NCBI GenBank assembly: GCA_032433595.1
Contig: JASWJB010000014.1
Coordinates: forward strand, 124,001-188,000
Length of the DNA: 64,000 bases
Origin: Conoideocrella luteorostrata
Taxonomy: Eukaryota > Ascomycota > Sordariomycetes > Hypocreales > Clavicipitaceae
Direction of reading: 5' to 3'
Position numbers and translations under genes: made by a program. The first letter of the stretch is position 1. Every line of letters starts with the position of its first letter. This document shows, one piece after another, positions 1 through 11,303 of the stretch. Below the pieces are notes generated by a model. It ran no database searches. It worked only from the letters and a program-made list of their open reading frames with translations, and was not told where the DNA came from.

Positions 1-1551
1 ATTCGGAGGATCAAGGTACGTCTAAGTGCATAAGCGCTGCTGGAAAAGAAACAAGCACTAACCCATTGCAAGTGCGACGAAACTAAACCCAGCTGCAATC
101 ACTGTATCAGGGTCGGTCAAGAGTGTCCTGGGTATAAATATGTGCACAACTGGATTGTAACGAACAGTGACGCGCGGGTGGCCACGAGGCCTTCCAAAAC
201 CGAAATCGTGGCACCACTTCAGCTACCGCTGGAAGACAGAGCAAACTCTTATTTCGTCAATAACTACGTCTTTACCAGCCGAACAGCCGGCATACCAACC
301 GGTGGCTATATCGATTGCATTGTCCCACTCAAAAGCTCCAACTCAACGCAGCCTCACTTGGAATTCGCCTTCAATGCCTGTTCTGTAGCGACTTTAAGTG
401 GCAGGGGAAAGGCTCATTCAGATGCCTATGCCTTAAAGTTATATACAAAAGCCGTAGCTGCGACATTTGTGGCCTTACGGGACGCCGAGTTGGCCAGACA
501 GGACTCGACGCTGGCCACTGTTCTGCTACTCGGGTTATTTGAGAACATCACAACCAAGTCGCCAGGAGTAAACAAATGGGGCATGCATATCGAGGCAGCC
601 GTAACAATTGTCAAGGCAAGAGGACGTGATATGCGGCGCACCGAAACAGGCCTGACCCTTTTCGCTGCTGTCAGAAGCCTGCTGGTACGTACAACGCTTA
701 CCCCCCCATTTTCTTGAGTGTTCCCCTACGACACATGTACTTTGGAAGCAAGCTTAACAAATCAGATCATTCGAATGTTCTTTAACCCTACCTCTTTACC
801 ATCGCAAGATGCAAACTTTTGGTTTCCAGCTTGGGCGGACGTCGACGACGACCCGTGTACGAAATTTGAACAGCTCAATTTTCGAGCTGCACAGCTGCAG
901 ATGGAATCGACTAGTCTGCTGGACGATGAAACAATTGCTGAAAAATCCGACAAGGCGACGAAACTAATTCATAAATGTCAGCTGCTGGACCAGGAGTTGG
1001 CAGACTATGCAGAAGCGTATCGCGACATGTTCTGGTGGCATACTGTAGCCTGGCAAGATGGACCGTCAACGCATGACTTCTCCAAAGCGGACGTATATCC
1101 AGGGCGTATTGACATATACAAGGATCCTTTCACAGGCAGACTCTGGAACTTCCTGCGCAGCTCACGTCTTGTTTTGTCGACTGTAATTATACGTTTAGCA
1201 GCTTGGGTTTGCGATCCTCTTGACTATCGAACCTCGCCCGAGTACGGAAAAGCTCTAAAAACCTGCGCAGGTCTGATCACGGACCTAATCGCTTCGATCC
1301 CATATATGCTAGGTTACTGCCCCAGGTACGGATACGGATATGGCAAGGCTTTCTCACAGGAGAGTGGCAATAGTAGAGATCAGATGTGTCTCGCTGGGTC
1401 CTTCCTACTATTCCCATTGACATTGATCCTGGAAAGCGATTTCCTGACGGACTCCCAGCGAAAATGGGTAAGTGGCCGAATGAGATATATCAGTAACCAT
1501 TTTGGAGTTAAATGTGCCCTCAGTGCTCTTAAGATGGTTGAGGAGGTATGA
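1..1551 (+). CDS. Zn(II)2Cys6 fungal transcription factor, 5' end outside window
   Basis: This is the 3' part of a fungal binuclear-zinc-cluster regulator, which would bind DNA in the nucleus. The window opens inside the zinc cluster. Exon codons 4-15 read RRIK, then an intron (16-72, GTACGT donor, CTAAC branch, AAG acceptor), then CDETKPSCNHC and a further Cys before PGY. A second intron (685-765) is inferred from a GTACGT donor, a CTTAAC branch and a TCAG acceptor that restores phase. Exon 3 runs 766-1551. The rest is the usual helical fungal-specific regulatory region without a catalytic motif, including an odd short YGYGYG stretch. The first cysteines and start codon lie to the left. The family call is firm; target genes are unknown. 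Confidence 0.85.
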
Positions 1552-4500
1552 AGCCGCTGCCGTGTGATTGACTCAGGGAATTTGCTAATGGACAACTCGT
1601 AGCGTTGTTATCGTGTACCGTCAATGCTTATTGCTCAAGATCGCATGATATTGTCTCGCAAGTCGAAAGTAACCGAGACTAAACGTACAGCCTGACTGGT
1701 TATCACATAGACAGTGGGCTTTGAAAGTTGTGATTGTGGCCGCCACAAGGACATCCCCACGTATGCGATTCACACTTTCCACATTGTTCCGCATCTGGAC
1801 GGGTACATGAAGGGCGACAACCCTTTCTAAGCATTTGGCTTTCTCTGCGAAGCAGATGTGCCAGAAACAAGCTTTTCTGAACTCAAGTTCGACGGTAACA
1901 AGGCTGTATCGCGCATCAAAGCAGGAAATGCTAGTTGATCTAGTTTGAGGCTGGTCTCTTAGAGTTGACAATCTAGAAGATGAGCGGTTGCACTGTCTTT
2001 AGTCTGACTGCTCTCGATACAGCTTCTCGCGTCATTTAATCTCAGACTAGAGTTACATCGAACAGAAGTCCCACAAGTCTCGAAAGTGAAGCCCAGGCCC
2101 GTACAGAAATCGTTGCGTCCTTTAGTTTTTCGTGGAGATGCACTTCACGGCCTGTAATTTCACGGCCCGTGGTGTAATTTGTTGTCTCGACGTGGTTACG
2201 TCCTATTCGAAGTTCGTGTTTACTCAACTAATAGCCATCTCATTGTGGAACAGCTAGGACACTACAACCAAGTTTATCATTCACGAACACTATGTGGTTC
2301 CCTTAACAACAGCTCGGTTATATGCCCCCGTATTGTATACTGCTGTATCTCAGCTCCTCTTGTTCGCCTAAGCAAAGGTGGTGTACGGTCGCTTCCTGCA
2401 CTTTGTACCAGATGGCCGGAAATTGGGGACACTCAAGATCATACCCTAGACTCGACGTTGGAAACCAGAGGTACAAATACCCTGCCAGAATCTTCTGTGA
2501 CTACCAATTCTGTTTTCTTTTTTTTTATATCACATGTTCTTCTCAGCGCTGATATGCTTTCATGTCTTTGGGGGAGCCAGGCACTGATTTGCCACAGCAA
2601 ACGGCTTTGGATCCCGTGACAAGGATGGTTCATGTGCCGGGGGGCGATGTCACATCGTAGTGGATATGGACAGGCGTCAGGTGGACAGAGATGGGGTGCG
2701 GCGGATTGACACTTTAAATGTTGACATTTTGAGTTTTTCCATCGCCGGGCACAAAAATAGAGTCCAGGCACGCAAAGTTAGTGAGCTGGGTCTACTGGCA
2801 GTTGACGCTATTTGTTCCCACAAACTCAGCTTCTACGAGACAATAGCTATGTACGCAGTGGAGTGGACGAGCCCTTGGTGGCGTCAAAATTGACTCCAGA
2901 CCAACAGCGGATGGCAAGAGTGGCACGCAGGTACCGCGGAGTGACCCCGCCTCCACTTTGACGAACCGGAAGGGCAGTAACTTCGTTCTGAAGTACCAGA
3001 CAGAAAGCTAAAAATCGCTGCGCGGAGTCTATGCTACCCTCTTTGGCTTCCACAGGGCACTGGGGTGCCGCGCTATATGCTCCTGCCAGTGCGATGATCT
3101 AGACTACTTTTGGTACCTTGCCGAGTCGGCCACAGCGCGGCCACGGCGGCGGGAGGCAAATTGCTTGACTCGGGACTCATCGAGACTCACAAAAAGCCTC
3201 AAAGCTGGAAAACCGACCGTGCCGACTCAGTCGCGCCGGTGGCGCCGAGCAATTGTAGTGTCAGCATGCCTGCCAGTCGAGCTGAATAGTAGGTGTGTGC
3301 AGCTAACTAACTAATCTGCTAATCTACGGTGGTCAGTGGCTGACCGTCAGTCGGGTCACGTCACTCGACTCGATCCCGGAAGCTCCTCCCTTGCATATTC
3401 CCGCTGACGCCCCTGCTTAGATGCTGCAATTCCCTGCTTGCTTGATGACTGATTGATTGGCATCTGCGTCTGGCCCTGGCTCGCAGTGATTGGTTCTCCG
3501 TACTGCGTACCGAGCACGGAGCAAATAGTGTGATACTGGATGCGATGCTGCTACGTAAGCTGCATAAATCCCACCCTGTCTTTCTGCCTGTCTGCTGTGT
3601 CTCCGAGTGCGCAATCGTCCACAGTCTGGAGAGACGGTAGTCAAATCACTGGTGATGGGCTGACCGGAGAGACATTGTATGCAGCAGGTCTTCCACCGCG
3701 ACATCTACCTTCTCAAAACGGTAGCAGATGCAGCCTGTCAATCCGTCACTCTTTGAGCCCTGTCTTGTACTTGCTACAACCCGCAGTGACTACTTCGTAT
3801 TGCACACGGTACTCCGTACTGTCCAATGAAACACAGCACACGTATCAACCCCGGCCTCTTCGCTGTCCCCCATGCCAGCCTCAGCGCTTCACGCCTGGTG
3901 CCTCGCAATATCTCTGCTGGAATCACCATCGCTGCTAGCTTGAAGGACGAGCCAACTAAGGCCCTGGCCTTGAACGTTTTATCGTAATCAAGCCCGGAGG
4001 TGGGGACGTCATCCATTGCTAGCGCCATAGCCATAGCTTCAAATTTGCAGCAAACACGGTGCTTGCAACGCTATGAGTGACTATTGTACTCTGTACACTA
4101 ATCTGAAATTTCATCCACGGTATTTATAGGATAGCACATTGTGTGCAGCTCATTGTAACCAGTGTTGGCTCTTCTCCGCACCTGACTTGCGACCCACCGG
4201 ACCATTCATTTGGAGTCATTGGCGTTTAGTTGTCCTACACAATATCCAGTGCCTGTCCTTGGGTCCAGTGCGTGCAAGGTTCCAGACCCCGTCGCTCGTA
4301 CTCCAGATCCCAGAACATTGGGTCTCATACGGTAAAGTAGGTACTTAAGTACGGAGTACTTACTTCAACACATCCTAGTCATAAGCCCATCCCCGCCAGC
4401 CGCCAACCGCCAGCCCGGTCGTTGACAAAAGCCTCCTCTTGTACTCCGTACTGCGTACTCCCTAGAGAAGGGAAAAAAGCAACTTCGGTTTCGTCACCTG

Positions 4501-5216
4501 CTAGGACCAGCTCTCATCTCTCTCTCCCTCTCCTCTCCATTTGCATCAGTGGCTTTCTTGCCTCAACTCTTCAACTTTCGCCTCCGAAGAACCGTCGACA
4601 AAGCATACTAGACCGGACGATCCTGTGAGCTCGCACTTTGAGCTGTCACCGCTTCGCAGGTCGGTCACTGTCAAAGGCAATTTCCGAAGCTTCTGAGCTC
4701 GGGTTCTGAGCTGTACAGCCACCCTCATCACCACCCGACTCAACCTCTTTGTCGCTGGCTCGCAACTGTCTTTTCCGGGCCTCATCTCACGAATTAATCA
4801 TGCAGCAATAATCTAACCCACCATTTCCCGATTCTTTCCCGGCTTTGGACGCCTGGCTGAGTCTCGCACGTTTCCCACTACTACTACTTACTACTTGGCG
4901 CACGCGAGATATTCGTCATTGCTGGCGCCGTTGGACAGCTTTACGCTTAACCTTTCCGCGAAAGGGACCGCCACGAGGGCTTTTTCGTGGCTTCACGCAT
5001 CACCAATCGTCGCAGACTTTGTGGCTGCAGTTTCGTATGGAGTGAGAGCGTTTGACTTTGATCACATTGTCCAACCCTATTTGTTCGACCGCCGTCCCAT
5101 GAGGAAATAGCTATATAGCCCCCTACCTTCCCTCTTCGGCTTGACGTGCAGCTCGATCTTTGCAAGTTACCAAAATCTGCAGCAACTGCTCCAGCCCCGG
5201 ACTGCTCGTCGCAGTT
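1552..5216. other. Intergenic region, no gene supported
   Basis: About 3.7 kb without a coding region I can support. Open frames here are short, lack family resemblance and overlap on both strands. The part from 3.5 to 4.5 kb carries several copies of the dispersed TACTCCGTAC-type motif (exact at 3810-3819, 4350-4359 and 4442-4451). The last 700 bases are CT-rich (runs of TCTCTC near 4515-4535) and are probably the promoter and leader of the downstream SEC2 gene. Confidence 0.6.
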
Positions 5217-5224
5217 ATGGAATC

Positions 5225-5343
5225 GTAAGTTTTTCGAAATTTTTTACCGTCTGACCCGAGCCATCTTGCCTCAGCTCTGGCTGCCCTTCATTGTCTTGCC
5301 ACTTTGCAGTATTCTGTCTTGCGTCATGAGACATGTGCCACAG
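5225..5343 (+). other. Candidate intron in the SEC2 leader or first coding intron
   Basis: The sequence ATGGAATC at 5217-5224 is followed by a good donor (GTAAGT). Unspliced, the ATG opens a three-codon frame that stops at once (TAA). If 5225-5343 is removed (acceptor CACAG), those 8 bases join in phase to the SEC2 frame and give a protein with a slightly longer N-terminus (about 706 instead of 688 residues). Both readings are possible; transcript data are needed to choose. Confidence 0.4.
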
Positions 5344-5389
5344 AAATGGATCGCTTCTACGGGACCCCTCTTCTTCTGAGACCACAACA

Positions 5390-7456
5390 ATGGCTGTGGC
5401 TAACCACTTATTCAGCTTCATCTACACTGCCGGATGGTCTCAGCATCATCAACCGTCGTCACGGCCGTCATCAGGCAGGGCTTTGGGCCACATCCGGTCC
5501 CTGTCCTCCGTTGCTTCGTCCACAACTCAATCCACGCCGTCTTCACCTGTGCCACAAAAAACCCGCTTGCCTTTAAAGTCACCGTCTACGTCGCAATTGC
5601 CGACGATATCTCTTTCCGCAACAAATTCCACAGTGACGGTTGGTGGTGAGATGAGCACGCTACCAGATCCTCGGAGCCGGTCTAGGAGTCCCGTAAATGA
5701 CGAATCCGAATCGAGTCCGAAACATCACCCCGACCTTGATGGCGAAGTTGCTACGTTGAGCACTAAACTCATCAACGCCATCAACTACCAGACCACTCTC
5801 GACGACACGTTGTTAGCGACACGCCATGAACTCTCTGCGGCAAAAGACACAATTCGAGATCTGGAAGCCCAGAACGCATCCATGCGGGACACGATTCGGG
5901 GTGATGTCTGGGTTCGCCGATCAACTCTAGATGCCGAGAAGAAGACCATGCAGTTGGAGAAAAGGAGTATGCAAGCTCAATTATCAGCAGAAACCGATAA
6001 ACGCCTCGACACAGAGAAGGAAAAGAGGAAAATCGAGCAAGAGCTTGAGAATTTGACGACGGCACTCTTTGAGGAAGCGAACAAGATGGTCATTGCGGCG
6101 AAGGAAGAGGCACAAACACAACACGATACTCTGCAACGCAAAATCGACCAGCTCAAGACTCAGCTTGTTGATTCGGAAAGCCTCCTCAAATCGCAGCAAG
6201 AACAGCTCTCGGAGTTGAAAATGGTTATGGAATCGATGGCTTCTGAGCATGATGATCAGACATATGGCACGGCACCCCCATCGCCGGCAATTGGCAAATT
6301 TGAACAAGAACATGACGAGCGAGCAGCTTCTAATAGCCATGGTCCCGAGCCAACTTCTCCCTCTGTCGACGGATTTTCACCCTGCCCACCGACGAGTCTT
6401 CAACATCTCATTCACCCGGTTTTGCGTACGGATTTGAATGCCTTCGATGACTTCACTAATCTCGCCAGACTCTCCCACAACAAGCAATCTCCCAGCCGTG
6501 TCTCCTCGGGATCACTGGGTGGATTCAGTGGACTGGCCCTTGGCCTCGGAGGCTCCACGTCAAGTGCTCATCCGTCCAATGCTTCCACCACGTCGCTCAG
6601 TGCCTCGACACAGGCTGATAGGAGCGCTCCACAGTCTCCCAACACGCCGGCCTCAACGGCCAGTACAGGTTCCACTGGAAATCCCATCCCGTCTCTGAAA
6701 GAGACGCGGTTTTACAAGCGTGCCCTAATCGAGGATATAGAGCCGACTCTACGTCTTGATCTTGCTCCAGGTTTGTCGTGGCTGGCACGTCGTACGGTGC
6801 TGAGCTCCATTGCGGAAGGTTCGCTTGTAGTAGAACCTATACCCGCAAGTGCGACGTACATTGCTATTGCCAAACCCCAGCTGAACCCTTGTTCTCTGTG
6901 CGGAGAATCTAGGAAGGACCCTGAGTACCTGCGCAATCACCGATTCCGGACAAGTGAAGCTGAATCAGCACAACGGTACCCGCTCTGTAACTACTGCTTG
7001 AATCGCGTGCGCTCGACGTGCGACTATCTGGGCTTTCTTCGTGTAGTCAAGGATGGTCATTGGCGAGCAGAGGATGAAGATCCAGAGAAGGCAGCTTGGG
7101 AAGAGAGCGTAAAGCTTAGAGATCAGATGTTCTGGGCTCGAATTGGCGGGGGTGTCGTCCCCGTTGCCCATGCTGCAGCTCCTCTTGACGGCGCGGTCGA
7201 ACAAGGCGAAGAAGAAGAAGCTGCGCGTCACGAATCAGAGAGTAGCAAGGATGTTCCTCATGAGTCATGCAGCATGTCGGAAAAGAAGCTTAAATGCTCT
7301 ACACCAGAAAACCTCAGCCATGAGGACATCTCCAAGACATTTGCACCACATACCCCTCCTGAACAGACTGAAGGAGGTCGCCCTCTACGCATCACGGTAG
7401 AATCGGCAGATTCACACAGTTCTAGCGATTCAGCAAGCACAAAACGACTTGCATAA
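5390..7456 (+). CDS. sec2: Sec2-type guanine nucleotide exchange factor for the Rab GTPase Sec4
   Basis: Probable exchange factor that activates Sec4 on secretory vesicles during polarised exocytosis. The 688-residue product has a Ser/Pro-rich N-terminus and then a long coiled coil (about residues 110-270, rich in E, K, Q and L heptads ending ESLLKSQQEQLSELK) typical of the Sec2/Rabin8 GEF domain. A Ser-rich linker follows. A conserved C-terminal block (about 420-600) includes CSLCGE and CNYC, a probable zinc-binding pair, and the phrase HRFRTSEAESAQRYPLC, usual for fungal Sec2. The start at 5390 has a strong context (ACAACAATGGC); an upstream start at 5217 with one intron is an alternative. 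The acidic, low-complexity tail is ordinary. Family call is good, biochemical role is inferred. Confidence 0.85.
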   Translation: MAVANHLFSFIYTAGWSQHHQPSSRPSSGRALGHIRSLSSVASSTTQSTPSSPVPQKTRLPLKSPSTSQLPTISLSATNSTVTVGGEMSTLPDPRSRSRSPVNDESESSPKHHPDLDGEVATLSTKLINAINYQTTLDDTLLATRHELSAAKDTIRDLEAQNASMRDTIRGDVWVRRSTLDAEKKTMQLEKRSMQAQLSAETDKRLDTEKEKRKIEQELENLTTALFEEANKMVIAAKEEAQTQHDTLQRKIDQLKTQLVDSESLLKSQQEQLSELKMVMESMASEHDDQTYGTAPPSPAIGKFEQEHDERAASNSHGPEPTSPSVDGFSPCPPTSLQHLIHPVLRTDLNAFDDFTNLARLSHNKQSPSRVSSGSLGGFSGLALGLGGSTSSAHPSNASTTSLSASTQADRSAPQSPNTPASTASTGSTGNPIPSLKETRFYKRALIEDIEPTLRLDLAPGLSWLARRTVLSSIAEGSLVVEPIPASATYIAIAKPQLNPCSLCGESRKDPEYLRNHRFRTSEAESAQRYPLCNYCLNRVRSTCDYLGFLRVVKDGHWRAEDEDPEKAAWEESVKLRDQMFWARIGGGVVPVAHAAAPLDGAVEQGEEEEAARHESESSKDVPHESCSMSEKKLKCSTPENLSHEDISKTFAPHTPPEQTEGGRPLRITVESADSHSSSDSASTKRLA

Positions 7457-8281
7457 ATTTTCTTGTGGTGGTCTATGCTATATTGGTAAACGACGGTCCA
7501 TGCACCATTTTTTCACTTCAATCCTAATTTATTGCCGACCGTCTTGCACACGATAAGACGATATATCATGTATAATATTCCAATGCTTTGGCGGTGCGAA
7601 ATACTCAGCACAAGGCGTTCGGACGGTGTTTTGCACAAGCGCATTGTATTCCTTGGGTTGATGAGTAGAGAACTATGAACGGGTAGCATACAGATGCATT
7701 GAAGGGAGTCTGGGAAAGGGGCACTAGCATTACTTCATTTCATGGGACTTAGGGATTGGTTGGGTTAATAGAATGCATCAAGTTGTTGCAGTTGACTAAT
7801 AATAGTAATAGACTGTAGAAATGAATGCTCAGAGTATCTTCGGCCCACCATTATCCAATACCACATGCATTGCGCTAGGAGCATGCTGATCATGCCGGCT
7901 CATCACGATGAAAAACAGTCATGAAATGCAGTCCAAGAGCCAAGTACGGCAAGACCAAAGATATACACGGGACAGGTTTGCCGAATCATCGATTTGGTTT
8001 CTATGCTACGCAATCCCATTCGATCTTCCTTCTCGCTGACTCTTCTCGGCCTTTATACTTCAGGTCTCCATTTTGACTGACCAATCTCTACCAATGGGTC
8101 TCATATTTATATTTTTCTTCTGCCTCATGTCGTCTCTTGCGTCATCAGATAAAGAAAAAAAATTTGAAAAGGTATTAGTATATTGTGTTTGTGATACATG
8201 GAAGAAAAGGCCCCATCCCAAAGTTTGATTAGATCGTGACCAAATGAAGTCGCCCAGGACCTAGTTTTTCCTTCTCTCTTC
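7457..8281. other. Convergent intergenic region
   Basis: The 3' flanks of SEC2 (plus strand) and the mannosyltransferase gene (minus strand). It is AT-rich with TATATT-type runs that could serve as polyadenylation signals. No open frame of note. Confidence 0.6.
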
Positions 8282-11200
8282 TTACAACTCATCACGAACT
8301 GTGGCTTCTTGGCCCTCGCTGGCGGGCTTAGCCTTCGACCATTCGGACTCTTTCTCGCCATCACGGCTGGCGGCAGCATCCTTGGGAGCTTCGGCCTTGT
8401 TGTCTTTGACGGTCTCCCGGTCTACGCCCTGTACATCTGGGTGGGGAGGTGCAACACCGGCGACATCAGCGGGCCAGCCGCCCTCAGGAGCATGCAATTC
8501 ATTGCCCTTTTCGTCAACGACTCTCGTCCGGGTTTCGTACTTAGTTTCAAACTTAACTTTGCCCTTCAACTCTTTGACTTGGTCTTCGTTTAGAAGGTTG
8601 CCGTCCTGGTCGCGATATTCAATTTTCTCTTCTTGACTGAGGACCTTGGGCGCGGCTGGGGTAGGTTTAGTAGAGACACTGGAATCCTTATCGTCCGCTA
8701 GCTTCTGGCTTTCTTGGGCCGCGGGGGCGACATTCTCCGAACTTGGAATGCCAGAAATAGAGGCCAGTGACGAGCTCTCTTCAATGCTGCGGGATGTGTA
8801 TTCATCATACTAAAATCATATGTCAGAGAATGTCGCAAATGAAATTTATATTTCTTTGCACTTGCCAGTGAATACTTACCCGGTCGAAAAATGTATTACA
8901 ATCCCAATCCCAAGTGTTGAATAATTTGACGCGCTTGCAATCAGCCTTGGTCCAGCTGTTGCCGTACGCAAGAGGAGACAACAAAGAGAAGGCAGCAATT
9001 GACAGCACAAGAAACAGCATAGTGGCAGCCTTGTTCACGATAGCTTTGTCCTTGGCACCAACGCCAAGAACTCGAACTGTCAAAAAGTCAAAGAGCTGGC
9101 AGAGAGTGATAATGGCGAAGTACAAAGCTGGGAAATAATGGTGAAGGAACAACTGACGGCCCATGAGGAAGAAGGGGAAGTAATGAAGGGCCCAGCCCAG
9201 AATCGAGGTACCAAGCTCGTAGTCGAACCTCTTGAAAGTGGGATTGGCATAGTCATTGCAGCTCCGCTGCCATCTCAGGATGGCGACGCCCTTGAACAAA
9301 ACCCAAACGACGATGGCAATTGAAGAAGACCACCAAATAATAGGGTTACCCACAAGGTAGATTTGGGTGTGGTTTTTCCCCCAGAAGTTGATACCTCTTC
9401 GAAGAATTGGCCAAGACTCCGGCCTGGAGTCCCAAGCATGGGTTTCAGTGAGACCAGCGTTGGTCGTCCACATGACTTTGTGAAGCTCCCAGAACTTTCC
9501 AAAGAAGCCGGGGTTGCGGTAATTGACCTTCTCAGTGTTCTCACTAAATTGAGGGTGCTCGTTATGTTCCACATACCACAAACTGTTTGGTAAACTTCCT
9601 CCACGAGCGCAAGTCACTTCCTGCTGTTCCGAAGCCCAGTCAGGCAGTTTGACCTTGTGAGAGAACAAGACACATCCAGTCATGACATGAACCAGGCGAA
9701 ATTTGGTCTCAATCGTCCTGACACGCTCCTTGGCCGCGGTGCCGAGTGACTTTGACTTCACAATCTCGACGCGGAAAAAGTCGTTGGCGTCACCTTCAAA
9801 ACCCTCATATCCATATGCGGAAACCTCGTTCTGCCAGTCGGCTTCAGTAATGGGAGGACGAACATCGTGGGAGTGGAGGCGGCGGCTGGTGGGCTGATGG
9901 TACAACCTGAGAACAGCCCCGTCTTCGATATTTACAGGTCCATTAGATAGTTTGTCCCATGCATCGGTGCCGTTAATTGGGTTGCCGTCGATACCAAGAG
10001 GCTGCGTTTGGTTTTCCAGGAGCCAGAGGTTGTTTTCATCCTTGTGGGGGTACAGGGTGATTTGCTGCTGCTTGCTTCCGGTGGGATACATGAGAGGGTG
10101 AGAGTGCAGATAGCCACCCTGGGTGTTCACATGGCGAATGGACACACGGCTTCCAAAAGCAACATCGGCGGCAACATCCTGCATACCCTTGCTGTTCAAA
10201 GTGGCTTGAAATTCGGAGCTCATAAAGCCGTCACCTTCGCCAGGGTTAACAAGGCAGACGAAGTGGATAGCGAACATGGCCATGTAGAAGGTTACTGGAA
10301 TGATTATGAGGCAGAATACTCGAGCCATCAAGTGCTTGGACCAAAGGCGCATGGTGACGTGCTTGTTATCCCCGAGAAGAACCCAGAGCTGCAAGGCGGT
10401 CAGGGAGCCAACCCAAGCAATGGTAAATAGGCCCACCCATTTAATACTAGCAGTGATACCCAATCCTAGGCCGGACATGGCTAACCAGAACCACCAGGCA
10501 GGTTGGAAAGCTTTAGCAGGACCTTGCTCATGTTGGTTTGTGAAGCAGGAGAAGGCAAGAGCTGTGAAAGCGGTCGCGGCAACCAAGGGAGAGTCGAGGA
10601 GAATCAATCGAGCTTGGGTAAGGAGGCCGTTCTCTAGATTCTTCGTTAGCAAGGCCTTTTGGAGTCTATCTGGTACGTTGATGATTTGAACAAGGATCAG
10701 ACGTACCAAAAATAATCAACGATGCGCCCATGGCAGCGGTCATGGTGCGGCACCCAACGGCCTTGAGGGTGAAAAACATTGATGGGACCAGGAGAATACC
10801 ACAAATAGCAGGAAACAATCGCATCGCTACGTAAGGAACACCTGGCTCGAGATAGTCTTTGCCAATGTCCTTGAAGTCGAAGTTGCCGTCGAAACCAGCC
10901 ACCCAGCCAGTCAATGCGATGAGCATCTTGGCCAATGGAGGATGAACGTCCATGAAGAACTTGCCCTTGATGTATTTCGATGCAAAGCCGCCAAAGCTAC
11001 GAATTTCCAGAACAGTAAGTCTCAGTAGATGACAAGATGCGAAGCATTCTTCTCAGTCGTAAGGGGTTGTACTTACTGCACCTCGTCAAAAACAACGCTG
11101 CTGGGTTGGTAGATGCGGAAGATACGAACGGCCGCGCCAAGCAGGGTCAGTGCCAGACTGACAAGATAATCCGAGACTGGCAAGAGGAAGACGTCATTGT

Positions 11201-11303
11201 CCTCGACGCCGTCGGACTTGTATGAAGTGTTCTTGTTGGACTTGGCTTTGGCCAGAGTCGGCGGCTGAGGGCTTTTGCCCCGAGCCGAGTTCGGCTTCGC
11301 CAT
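8282..11303 (-). CDS. pmt1: Dolichyl-phosphate-mannose:protein O-mannosyltransferase, PMT1 subfamily
   Basis: ER membrane enzyme that transfers mannose from dolichyl phosphate to Ser/Thr of secretory proteins, normally as a PMT1-PMT2 heterodimer. Four exons: 11303-11077, 10996-10707, 10633-8880 and 8809-8282 (introns 80, 73 and 70 nt; joins in phase), giving 932 residues. Visible are the N-terminal catalytic loop (VVFDEV, then HFGGFASKYIKGKFFMDVHPPLAKM), the MIR-repeat region (GGYLHSHPLMYPTGSKQQQ, RRLHSHDVRPP), and C-terminal membrane helices with LFLHHYFPALY. FDEVHFGGFA plus DVHPPLAKM matches PMT1 rather than PMT2 or PMT4. A charged C-terminal tail of about 175 residues ends in RDEL, resembling an ER-retrieval tetrapeptide. 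The start follows from the first ATG before MAKPNSARGK. Confidence 0.93.

Noticed and set aside
1621..2771. Several 60-146 codon ORFs in the left intergenic region
   Set aside because: Overlapping on both strands, no family resemblance, no splice pattern connecting them.
8301..8636. Plus-strand ORFs within the mannosyltransferase gene
   Set aside because: Mirror frames of the GC-rich coding sequence; no homology or start context.
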